Source: Spongorhabdus nitratireducens
Lineage (GTDB): Bacteria; Pseudomonadota; Gammaproteobacteria; Pseudomonadales; Endozoicomonadaceae
DNA length: 64,000 bases
Reading direction: 5' to 3'
NCBI GenBank assembly: GCA_947387575.1
Contig: CANDOC010000001.1
Span: 248,001 to 312,000, forward strand
The position numbers and the translations under genes were made by a program. Of the stretch, positions 8,314 through 16,573 are shown one piece after another. Numbering within the stretch: position 1 is the stretch's first letter; each line of letters opens with the position of its first letter. The notes below the pieces were generated by a model. The model did not search any database. It was not told the origin of the DNA and saw nothing but the letters and a program-made list of their open reading frames with translations.

Positions 8314-11300
8314 TCAGGGCTGGTTATCAAATCGCTCGCTGAATACCTCCCACGCCACCCGGTAATCCTCTTCCCGGTTGGGCAGGTGCCAGGGGGCGGT
8401 GTAGGTGATGGTTTTCTCTCTGGGACCGCCCGGTAATGTATCGTCCATTACGGTGCGGTGGATTTTGGTGCCTTCCTCCAGCTGGATAGCCTCTTCCCAG
8501 CCCAGTGGGCGGGTTTCCTTCTCTCCGTTTGGATGTTCGACGGTAACCGGGGTGTCTTTTTTGCCCGCCTTGCGGGGCAGGCCAACACCGACCAGCCCTT
8601 TGCTGGGAGTGAAGACGATACGGCCACTGGTATCGTAGTAAGTTTCCCGTTCATACTGGCGCATTACCGGGAACTGGACGCGGTAGATGGTCAGCAGTTC
8701 CTGCAGGGTCAGGCCCAGGGCCATAGCGACCAGAACGTCGATTTCGAGCAGGGCCTGACGGCGTTCGTAGTCAGTTCGCAGTGCGGAATGTTCCCTCCAC
8801 TCTTGCGATTGCTTAGCAAAGTAATTTTCTTCGAGTATAGAAATTTTAGTTGTCCAGTAATCACTTTTAAATTTGTCATGCCAGCCCTGCTTCCAAAGAG
8901 AAGAATATGAAGCTGTTACACTAACGCAGCCCAATGTTCTATTAGCCAGAGCCAGTCTTATATTGGCAGAGGGAGAAATTAATGCATATTCTTCAAGTTT
9001 TGTATGTAGGTTAGCTACTCCGGAAGCCTTGAGCATAAAGTCATATGGGAGTGAAAAGTGCATTGCTGCTACTAGAATCAGGGTGTTTATATCTTTGTAT
9101 GCATAAGATTTGACACCATTGATGTGTGCAAGATGAGGAGGGTAAATCGCTCCAATTAATGTTCTTTCAGCTGAAGGTCCGACCATTGCCCGATAGCAAA
9201 TTCTATAATAGTCGAGAACGAGTTTTAGTTTGGATTCATTACTTTCGACCCACGATACTTTAGGTGCACGGAGTAAGTACTCCTCTGAGCTCAAGGCCGG
9301 AGTATAATTTGTCCGAGGTAAAAAATTATTTGGGAGGCAAGTTAAGTCTAAAGCATCATAATGGCTGTTTTGGCTACAGATAGACCGGGGCGTTTTGTAG
9401 AATGGTGTGCCTACAAAAAAATGAGGTCCAGATAGTATTAGTTTTTCAAGAGTTTTTGGAAAACACGTGTGCCGCTTTATTGTTCCATTATTTTGGGCAT
9501 TTAATTCATGCCAGCAAGTTGATGGCGTTGCGTAAAACTCACTATTAATATCTCCTAGTCTTCTTGGTTGATGAGCAAACTTTTCCAGTACAGAAATCAA
9601 TTCCTGAGAGTGAATAGCTGGCAGGCGTGCTTCAGTTGCGGGTGTTCCCGGCTCATCATAAAGCTGGGAAAAAGTTTCTAAGGTATGTTCATCTACATGA
9701 ACTATACGACTTTTGTGCCCCTTGGTATTCCACTTGTCTTGATCATTTTTAATGCCTGGGACAGGACCGCCACCATCATGCGAAAAGCAGTTATCAATAG
9801 TGGAAGGGGTATACAGGTTTGATATGTGTGTGAATGAAATTTTATCCTTAGCCTGACCATAACCATGAATGCCAAATCTTAAACGTCCATGATCATTTGT
9901 ACCTACAAAAAGGGTAAACTCGTTTTGAAACTGGAAGTGAAAAGCCAGTCTTGGATAAATAAGAGATCTTAGCTTTCCTCCTTTAGGGTCATCATAGGTT
10001 CCTTCCGGGTGTACAAAGCCACTAACACCCTCTTGAGAACCAAAACGCCAAGCTTGCGGTAAAAAACACTTATAAAGATTAGTCTGAATCCCTTTCAGCT
10101 CCGGATAGTTCTGAAAAGCATTCAGAAAGTTTTGCGTCCCTTCCGCCTCTTCCAGCTCGGTAAACCAGCTTTGCTCCAATTCCGGGCTGCGCTCAAAAGC
10201 TTCCGTCCGTTCATCCCGCAATTTGGTGGCACTCAGCTTCCGCAAAACAAATTGCGGATTGTAATCACCCAGCACACCACCTTCGTTCCATTCCACCTTC
10301 AGCCAGGGCGGGTTCCCCAGCATCACATCAAAGCCGCCGTTATCGGCAAAGATATCGGCAAACGTCAGTTCCCAGTGGAAGAACCGGTGCTTCTGCGCCA
10401 GCTGATTCACCAGATTTAAGCGGGGGAATTGTTTAAACAGTTTTTCAAGGTTCAGTTCACCACTGGCGGTTTTTACGTCCCGGGCTTTCTGTTCCTGTTC
10501 GGTCAGGTTTAGCTGTGGCTCATCATCGGCAAACAGATCGGTAACCGGCTTGGTAAAGCTGTCCGGCTCAGGTTTTACAGGCTGATCCAGTGCCAGTCCC
10601 CCTTGCTCCGGCTGGAAGCTGTACACTTCGCCCTGCAGAATCAGGTTCAGCTCAAACAGCCAGCTGGCCCGGTCCGGCAGCAGTTCGGCTTTATCCAGCG
10701 GCCAGAACCAGAGGGCGCACCAGTAGTCCATCACCAGTTTCAGACGACAATAGGCCGAGGCGATTCTGGCGTTGTTATTGAAAATACCGCTGGTGCGAAT
10801 CTGGTCTTTTTCGGCCGTGGTGGTGCTGTGGCTGCCGTTATCGCTCTGGCCCCAGATGGCAAACTGGTCTTCAGTACGGTTACGGTCGGCCCGCAGGGTA
10901 TCGGTATGCTGTTTCCAGAGTTTGTCGACAGACTCACTGATGCTGGTCAGCAGTTCCAGTTCGTAGCTTTCCAGCGGCTCGATAAAATCCTTTTTCCAGC
11001 TTTTGATCCGCTCAAAAGCCGCGGGCTTTAGCTTTTTGGCTTCCTTATCACTGACCCCGGCCATGCCTTCATCGGGCAGCAGGAAGTGGTAAATATGATC
11101 CGCTTTGCGTTTTGGGTTTAACGGATCGAGCCGTTTGGGTTCGGTATTAAACCAGCGCTCCTGCTTTCTTTTTTTGGTCAGCAATGTCGGGCTGTAAACC
11201 TGCCGCCGTGCGCCGATCAGCGAGTTACCATTAAACAGCTGATAACCGAACCAGGGCACCTGATTGGCGCTGGACAGGGCATTCAGCCACAGGGAAACTT

Positions 11301-13266
11301 CCGCCAGTTCCACCGCAATAGGGTTTAAATCCACACCGTAAACATTGCGGTCGGCAATATACATTCTGACCTGTTGCAGGGCATCGCGGTATTCTTCGTG
11401 GGGAATCCGGGTATTCAGCTCTTGCTGCTTGCGGGTCAGATAAGCTTCCGCCAGCTGGTTAACACCTTCGTTAAGGAACGCTGCGCTGCCCATAGCGGGT
11501 TCGCAGACGGTCAGTTTCAGAATATCGTCGGCTTTCAGCCCTTCCAGCCGTTCTTTCAGGGTGTATTTCACCAGACATTTGGTGAGCACTTCCGGGGTGT
11601 AATAACTGGCGCTTTTCTGGCGGTCGCGGCCTGCCAGCCGGTAGATAAACCGGCCCTTTTCATGTACCCGCAGTTTTTTATGACCGTTGTCGTCAGTGTC
11701 ATAAACTTTCTCTTCGTCTTTATAGTCGTCGATCTCACAGGCAGGCACAAAGTAGCCGGTTTCCAGTTCGTCCGGGGTATCACCGGTTTTTTTGACCTCA
11801 TACAGGTCATGACCGGCAAAGAAGCCGCGATAACTCAGCAGGGCTTCATACACTGCCCCCAACTGGTTAATCCCCAGCTGGGCATAGCTGACCCGTCCCC
11901 GGCGTTTGCGCCCGCGGCCTTTGGTTTCGCGGGTGAGCGACATTAAACGGATAACGGTTTGCAGGGTTTCGTTGGTGAACTGCACCTTGTTGAGATAGGG
12001 TGTCCGGCCGGGGTCAAACAGGTGGCTGTCCAGCTTTTCAATGGCAAATGTGTTGTGCAGGCCGCGCTCGCTCCAGTCCAGCGCTGCGGTGTGCTGCTGT
12101 TCGCTGTTGTAGCCTTCGTGAATCAGCCGGAACACCTGACTCAGGGAATGGTGCAGGTAATAACCTTTGCGGCTTTCTTCGCTGGTGAGTTTGACCAGTT
12201 CCAGATCCCGCAGGCTTTCCAGGCTGTATCCTTTGCGCCAGGCTTCGCTCTGGTGGGGGACATACTTCAGTTCCGGGCGGGCTTCGATATAGAACAGGAA
12301 CAGTAGCCGGTACATATAGCGCAGACATTCCCGGCTGAGCTTGTCGGCATCCAGCGCCGACTTGCCGGTGAAAGAAATATCCTTTCGCTGGATCAGCTGT
12401 TCCGCGGCTTCATTGCCGAGCATTTCGATGGCCTGGCGCAGGGCATATTTCAGGTCTTCGGAAACACCAAAAGCATGCTTGTGGCTGTTTTCATCCAGAT
12501 TATCCAGCAGGCTGCTGCCTTCTGACGGTACCAGGCTGGACTGGTGCAGCAGGACGCTGGTGGCTTTCAGGGTCTGGTCATCCTTGCGGCCGAGAATTTC
12601 ATCCCAGTCGAAGCGCAGCATCCGGTTCTGCAGCCATTTGAAACGGTCGATCAGTACCAGCTGGCGGTCGCTGAGCAGCAGCACCCAGCGGGGGGGGGCG
12701 TCCTGTTTGAATACGGTGTTGTTAATCAGCTCGTACCAGCTGGTTTCTTTCAGGCTGTCGAACTGGGGGCCGTCACCGATAAACTGCTCTTTGTGCAGAT
12801 TCAGGGCCAGCGGGTCCAGCCCTTCTTTATTGATATCCAGTGCGCCCAGCACCCAGAGTGTCGGGTTGGTGGTTTCACCGGCAGGCAGTGTTGCCAGCAC
12901 CGGCAGTTCCAGATCTTTGCCGACGATCCGGTTATGGGGTTGCCAGGGAATATCCATAGCGGACAGCAGTTCTTTAAACACTTCCCGCTGCAGGTTGATT
13001 GCTCTGGCGTTACTGCGTTCCTTCTGGCTGCGTTCGCGCATGGCGAAGTAGTGCTTTGCCAGATTTTTCAGTCGCTGGTAAGGGGGAACAAACCGCTGTT
13101 CCCGGCTGAGGGTGTCGTCTTCCCTGTCAGCATCTTCTTTTGCTTTCCACTGGTTCAGGGTGTCACTGATATCCCCTTTGAAGACTTCAGAGAGGTAATG
13201 AGCGCTGTAGAATTCGTTTTCGTTGTTGATGCCAAGGAAGCTGGCAGCATTGTCGGCAACAGCCAT
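8314..13266 (-). CDS. Large N6-adenine DNA methyltransferase, PglX/DrmMI-like (1650 aa)
   Basis: Class I N6-adenine methylase of the Eco57I/PglX type. The SAM-binding motif CEPAMGSAAF lies near residue 590, preceded by the family signature YYTPEVLTKCLVKYTL. The catalytic motif NPPW lies near 983. At 1650 residues it has long N- and C-terminal regions that would supply target recognition, as in DISARM DrmMI and BREX PglX. It should methylate host sites so that the helicases act only on unmodified DNA. Start is ATG with a perfect AGGAGGT ribosome site, but that site is folded into a hairpin with the end of the upstream helicase gene. It begins 2 bases after that gene's stop. No frameshift seen. 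The stretch around 8760-10100 is more AT-rich than its flanks, perhaps a swapped recognition domain. Confidence 0.9.
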   Translation of the reverse strand: MAVADNAASFLGINNENEFYSAHYLSEVFKGDISDTLNQWKAKEDADREDDTLSREQRFVPPYQRLKNLAKHYFAMRERSQKERSNARAINLQREVFKELLSAMDIPWQPHNRIVGKDLELPVLATLPAGETTNPTLWVLGALDINKEGLDPLALNLHKEQFIGDGPQFDSLKETSWYELINNTVFKQDAPPRWVLLLSDRQLVLIDRFKWLQNRMLRFDWDEILGRKDDQTLKATSVLLHQSSLVPSEGSSLLDNLDENSHKHAFGVSEDLKYALRQAIEMLGNEAAEQLIQRKDISFTGKSALDADKLSRECLRYMYRLLFLFYIEARPELKYVPHQSEAWRKGYSLESLRDLELVKLTSEESRKGYYLHHSLSQVFRLIHEGYNSEQQHTAALDWSERGLHNTFAIEKLDSHLFDPGRTPYLNKVQFTNETLQTVIRLMSLTRETKGRGRKRRGRVSYAQLGINQLGAVYEALLSYRGFFAGHDLYEVKKTGDTPDELETGYFVPACEIDDYKDEEKVYDTDDNGHKKLRVHEKGRFIYRLAGRDRQKSASYYTPEVLTKCLVKYTLKERLEGLKADDILKLTVCEPAMGSAAFLNEGVNQLAEAYLTRKQQELNTRIPHEEYRDALQQVRMYIADRNVYGVDLNPIAVELAEVSLWLNALSSANQVPWFGYQLFNGNSLIGARRQVYSPTLLTKKRKQERWFNTEPKRLDPLNPKRKADHIYHFLLPDEGMAGVSDKEAKKLKPAAFERIKSWKKDFIEPLESYELELLTSISESVDKLWKQHTDTLRADRNRTEDQFAIWGQSDNGSHSTTTAEKDQIRTSGIFNNNARIASAYCRLKLVMDYWCALWFWPLDKAELLPDRASWLFELNLILQGEVYSFQPEQGGLALDQPVKPEPDSFTKPVTDLFADDEPQLNLTEQEQKARDVKTASGELNLEKLFKQFPRLNLVNQLAQKHRFFHWELTFADIFADNGGFDVMLGNPPWLKVEWNEGGVLGDYNPQFVLRKLSATKLRDERTEAFERSPELEQSWFTELEEAEGTQNFLNAFQNYPELKGIQTNLYKCFLPQAWRFGSQEGVSGFVHPEGTYDDPKGGKLRSLIYPRLAFHFQFQNEFTLFVGTNDHGRLRFGIHGYGQAKDKISFTHISNLYTPSTIDNCFSHDGGGPVPGIKNDQDKWNTKGHKSRIVHVDEHTLETFSQLYDEPGTPATEARLPAIHSQELISVLEKFAHQPRRLGDINSEFYATPSTCWHELNAQNNGTIKRHTCFPKTLEKLILSGPHFFVGTPFYKTPRSICSQNSHYDALDLTCLPNNFLPRTNYTPALSSEEYLLRAPKVSWVESNESKLKLVLDYYRICYRAMVGPSAERTLIGAIYPPHLAHINGVKSYAYKDINTLILVAAMHFSLPYDFMLKASGVANLHTKLEEYALISPSANIRLALANRTLGCVSVTASYSSLWKQGWHDKFKSDYWTTKISILEENYFAKQSQEWREHSALRTDYERRQALLEIDVLVAMALGLTLQELLTIYRVQFPVMRQYERETYYDTSGRIVFTPSKGLVGVGLPRKAGKKDTPVTVEHPNGEKETRPLGWEEAIQLEEGTKIHRTVMDDTLPGGPREKTITYTAPWHLPNREEDYRVAWEVFSERFDNQP

Positions 13267-13268
13267 GA

Positions 13269-16148
13269 TTACACCTCCTGCTGGCAGGAGGCCAGAACAG
13301 CAATCAGTTGGATATAGGGGCTGGGCTCGGTTTTCAGGGTATCTTCGAGCCAGTGCAGGTATTCGGTAAACACGTCGTCAATCTTTTTCATACGCTGGTT
13401 GCGGCGGCTGTCTTTAAAGGCCGCACTCTGCTGGGAGCGTTCAAGGGTGATTTCCAGCTGTTTTTCCTGAGCGGAGCGCAGATGTTTCAGTTCTTGCAGC
13501 TGGGCGGTCAGCTTTGGAATCATTGCCTGTTCGAAATCCGATCGCTGCTGCAAAACGGATTCTTTAACGGCATCGACAACCGGCTGTCGCAGTTTGTTCA
13601 GTTGCTCAAGGTTGACCGGCTGGCCGGTATTGGGGCGCTTCTTTTTGCCCAGCGCCAACTGTTCCAGGGTTTCATCCAGTGGAGTGATTTTAGTGACAGC
13701 ACTGCCTTTGCAGTGGACTGCATACCAGCTCCAGATCACCGGATGGGCTTTGCGGTTGGGAATCAGGGCAGAAACCAGAAAGATACTTTCATCTGCTGCC
13801 AGATCAGTATTCAAACCCATAACCAGCGCTTCATGGCGGCCGGTATTGCCGAGCATCCGTTCCTGCAGCCATTCGATGACCGGATGTCGGCGCCAGAGGT
13901 AATGGGTTTTCGGCCAGGCATGTTCATCATTGCGGCTGCGCTGGATTTCGTTTTCGTAATCGTCCCGGCTGGAGGTGAGTACGAAGTGTCCGTTTTCCGG
14001 CCAGACTTCCGAGGGCAGAAACCGGAATTTCTCCCGCAGGTCTTCCGGGGCCGTCAGTGATACGGTTTGGTTGTGGTCCTGATAGCTGACCTCTGCCATC
14101 CGCTGCTGACGGTTCAGGAACTCAAAAGAGTCTTTTACAAAACGGTAGTCGTTTTCATACAGGCTGAAAGTTTTGGCCAGCGGCAGCGCCGGCTGCTTCT
14201 GTTCCGGCTGTACAGGATCTTCACTCAGGAAGGCGGCCAGCAGATCATCACCTTCGTTGCTTTCATCGGGCTGGTATTGTCGGTCGAAGGCGTTGGCATC
14301 CATGCCTTCGGCCATGGCCCCGGCGGTCAGTTCTTCCTCAACCTGAGTGTCGTGAACGCCCATAAAGGTGGCCGGGTCGCCGATATTCTTGTAAGCCTGC
14401 TCATCTTTTTCCTGCAGGATTTCCAGAATCCGGGTGTCGCCGCGAATGGTTTCGTTCTCGCACTCTGTTATCAGGTAATAGAGATGCGGATCATGCTTCT
14501 GGCCATACCGGTCTACACGACCGTTACGCTGCTGGAACACCATCAGCGACCAGGGCAGATCGAAGTGAATCAGACGGTGAGAGAGGTAGTGCAGGTTGAT
14601 ACCTTCACTGGCCACATCGGAACAGAGCAGTACCCGCAGTTTGGTTTCCGGCTTACCGAAGGCTTCAACAATTTCCTGTTGTTCGATATCGCTCATGCCG
14701 CCGTGAAGCTGGGTGATCTGGGCATCATTCAGTTTGAGTTCGGCCTTGAGGCTTTGCTCCAGAAAACGCAGGGTTTCCAGCCGTTCGGAGAAGATGACCA
14801 GCCTGTCTTCGGTATTGGTTTTCCTCCAGTCAAACGCTTTGCCTTTCAGGAGCTTGATAAAGGCATCGTATTTCGACCAGTGACCTTCAATGTTGTTCAG
14901 GGCCAGTTTGAACGATTCCAGCGCATTGATTTCAGACTGGATATCTTCATTGATATTGCCGTTATTGCTGAGCTTTTTGATGCGTTCGTTTACGGATGTC
15001 AGACAGGCTGCCGGAGATGAAAACAGGGCTTTCTGCAGGCCGATACGAATCAGGTGGCCCTGTTTTTCCGGGTCAAACTCCCCACGGTAAGTAAACGGAA
15101 TTTCCAGCAGTTTGTCGTAGGCGGCTTCTTCTTCAGGAGAGGCCTGATGGCGCAGGCGGTGGACAGTACGTTCTTTAAATTCGTCGCCTACCTGATCCTG
15201 AATATCTTTCTTGAAGCGGCGGATTACCAGTCCTTTGTTCTGGAAGTCTTCACGGCCGTATTCTTCCGGGTCGGAAATAGCCGTCGGGTCCAGCATATTC
15301 ATCAGGCTGGCAAAGCTGCGGGCGCGACCGTCGTGAGGTGTTGCCGACAGCATTATCAGAGTGTCAGATCGGGAAGCCAGCAACTGGGCCAGCTCGGTAC
15401 GCTGGGAGCCGGTGCCACGGTCGGCCACATTGTGAACCTCGTCAATAACGATAATGTCCCAGTAGGCCTGTTCAAGATAGTGCTTGAACTCGTTGTCCTG
15501 CTTAAGGGTATCAATGGAAATAATGGATTTGTCGTAATAGTAAAACGGGTTGTGATTGCCCGGAATACGGTTGCGAACCCGCTGCAGACCGTTGGAATCA
15601 AGCCGGGTCAACGGGATAGTAAAGCGGTTCCAGAATTCCTTCTGAAACTGGGTCATCATGCTTTTCAGGGTTAGTACAAGAATCCGCTGACCGCGACCGC
15701 GCTGCATCAGTTCGGTAACCAGAATCCCGGCTTCAAGGGTTTTACCCAGACCCACCGCATCTGCAATTAGAATCCGCTGGCGCGGTTGCTTCAGTGCCTG
15801 CAGTGCGGGGTCAAACTGATAGGGTACTTCATTCATGGCGGCTTTATGGGCGACATGAATCTGTTCGTCATTAGGCGTGGCCTGACGTAACTGGCTTTCT
15901 ATATAAAGCAGACTTTGTTCGAACGCATTGGATGTATCCTGCATCAGCTTTGTTGTAGCCGGATCCAGAATTTTAATGTCATCTTCAAGCTGGGTGAGAA
16001 AAATCGAGCTTTTGCCGCGCACCAGTTCAGAGATACCATCGCAGGTCAGCTGGTAGCCTTTATCTGAACTTGGATCGACACGACGAATAACCCATTCGGC
16101 ATCACGGATTTCAACCCGGGCACCGGGGGCGTAATTGGTAACTGGCAT
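13269..16148 (-). CDS. SNF2-type helicase, DISARM DrmD-like (959 aa)
   Basis: A Swi2/Snf2-type SF2 ATPase: Walker A ADAVGLGKTLEAG near residue 134, DEVH box near 234 (IVIDEVHNVADRG), motif III LSATPHDG, and a helicase C lobe with SDVASEGINLH near 515 and QRNGRVDRYGQ. The last ~250 residues contain a charged coiled-coil segment. Size and order (helicase directly followed by a giant adenine methylase) match DrmD-DrmMI of class 1 DISARM. It is the first gene of the minus-strand operon and faces the Zorya-like operon across a 425-bp divergent gap. It likely uses ATP to move on DNA; whether it senses foreign DNA is inference. The ATG start has only a weak GGAA-like ribosome site. Confidence 0.9.
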   Translation of the reverse strand: MPVTNYAPGARVEIRDAEWVIRRVDPSSDKGYQLTCDGISELVRGKSSIFLTQLEDDIKILDPATTKLMQDTSNAFEQSLLYIESQLRQATPNDEQIHVAHKAAMNEVPYQFDPALQALKQPRQRILIADAVGLGKTLEAGILVTELMQRGRGQRILVLTLKSMMTQFQKEFWNRFTIPLTRLDSNGLQRVRNRIPGNHNPFYYYDKSIISIDTLKQDNEFKHYLEQAYWDIIVIDEVHNVADRGTGSQRTELAQLLASRSDTLIMLSATPHDGRARSFASLMNMLDPTAISDPEEYGREDFQNKGLVIRRFKKDIQDQVGDEFKERTVHRLRHQASPEEEAAYDKLLEIPFTYRGEFDPEKQGHLIRIGLQKALFSSPAACLTSVNERIKKLSNNGNINEDIQSEINALESFKLALNNIEGHWSKYDAFIKLLKGKAFDWRKTNTEDRLVIFSERLETLRFLEQSLKAELKLNDAQITQLHGGMSDIEQQEIVEAFGKPETKLRVLLCSDVASEGINLHYLSHRLIHFDLPWSLMVFQQRNGRVDRYGQKHDPHLYYLITECENETIRGDTRILEILQEKDEQAYKNIGDPATFMGVHDTQVEEELTAGAMAEGMDANAFDRQYQPDESNEGDDLLAAFLSEDPVQPEQKQPALPLAKTFSLYENDYRFVKDSFEFLNRQQRMAEVSYQDHNQTVSLTAPEDLREKFRFLPSEVWPENGHFVLTSSRDDYENEIQRSRNDEHAWPKTHYLWRRHPVIEWLQERMLGNTGRHEALVMGLNTDLAADESIFLVSALIPNRKAHPVIWSWYAVHCKGSAVTKITPLDETLEQLALGKKKRPNTGQPVNLEQLNKLRQPVVDAVKESVLQQRSDFEQAMIPKLTAQLQELKHLRSAQEKQLEITLERSQQSAAFKDSRRNQRMKKIDDVFTEYLHWLEDTLKTEPSPYIQLIAVLASCQQEV
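13274..13291 (-). promoter_or_regulatory. Hairpin that buries the methylase ribosome-binding site
   Basis: On the minus-strand RNA, CCTCCTG and CAGGAGG (plus 13285-13291 and 13274-13280) form a 7-bp stem with a 4-base loop. The CAGGAGG arm is the Shine-Dalgarno of the methylase gene, and the whole stem lies inside the last codons of the SNF2 helicase gene. Ribosomes finishing the helicase would open it, giving translational coupling. Confidence 0.6.
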
Positions 16149-16573
16149 AGAGTGTTCCGGAAAGGAAAATGCTTTATAAGCAGTACTATAACAGGATGGA
16201 GAGTATCAGAAACGCTACCGCCCGGAGGTTTTACCGGTATATTTTGACTGCCGGTCAAGCATGGGCCTCGGTAGCTGCTGATCAGAAAGGGGGAAGGCTG
16301 TAAAAACCGTTAGATCATACTCTTTGTACTATGGAACATGAAGAAGTGTATATGCGTAACATTGGGTTATTTTATTTTTGATTCTGAAGTAATAAAAGCG
16401 ATGTTTCTGCTCTGGTAAAGGAGAAGCGCAGGAGTATGCGAAGGTCGTTATGTAAAAATATGTATCGTTGGGTGCATAATCGAAAAACAAAGCATCACTT
16501 AGAATACATCCAACAATAGCCGCAGAATTCTTAGTGACTAAAATATACGTCTAAATCTCAATATCCTATTGAG
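16149..16573. other. Divergent intergenic region between the two defence operons
   Basis: This 425-bp AT-rich gap must hold promoters for the SNF2-methylase operon (leftward) and the Zorya-like operon (rightward). I see no convincing sigma-70 pair. It contains one small ORF with a good ribosome site (16436-16519), listed separately. Confidence 0.6.
16436..16519 (+). CDS. Possible 27-aa basic leader peptide upstream of zorA
   Basis: An ATG preceded by AGGAG at close spacing opens a 27-codon frame rich in Lys, Arg and His (about a third of residues), ending in TAG 54 bases before the first possible zorA start. It could be a leader peptide or chance. There is no similarity I can name. Confidence 0.25.
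   Translation: MRRSLCKNMYRWVHNRKTKHHLEYIQQ

Noticed and set aside
11374-15674. Long plus-strand frames (e.g. 11374-11946, 12544-13317, 13308-14060, 14067-15020, 15054-15674)
   Set aside because: They lie opposite the methylase and helicase genes, have no recognisable domains and a low-complexity Phe/Val/Gln bias typical of antisense shadows.
741-16148. Calling the minus-strand operon plain DISARM
   Set aside because: No drmB or drmC is visible in the window and the YprA helicase partner gene does not look like a DISARM component; a mixed ARMADA-like system fits better.
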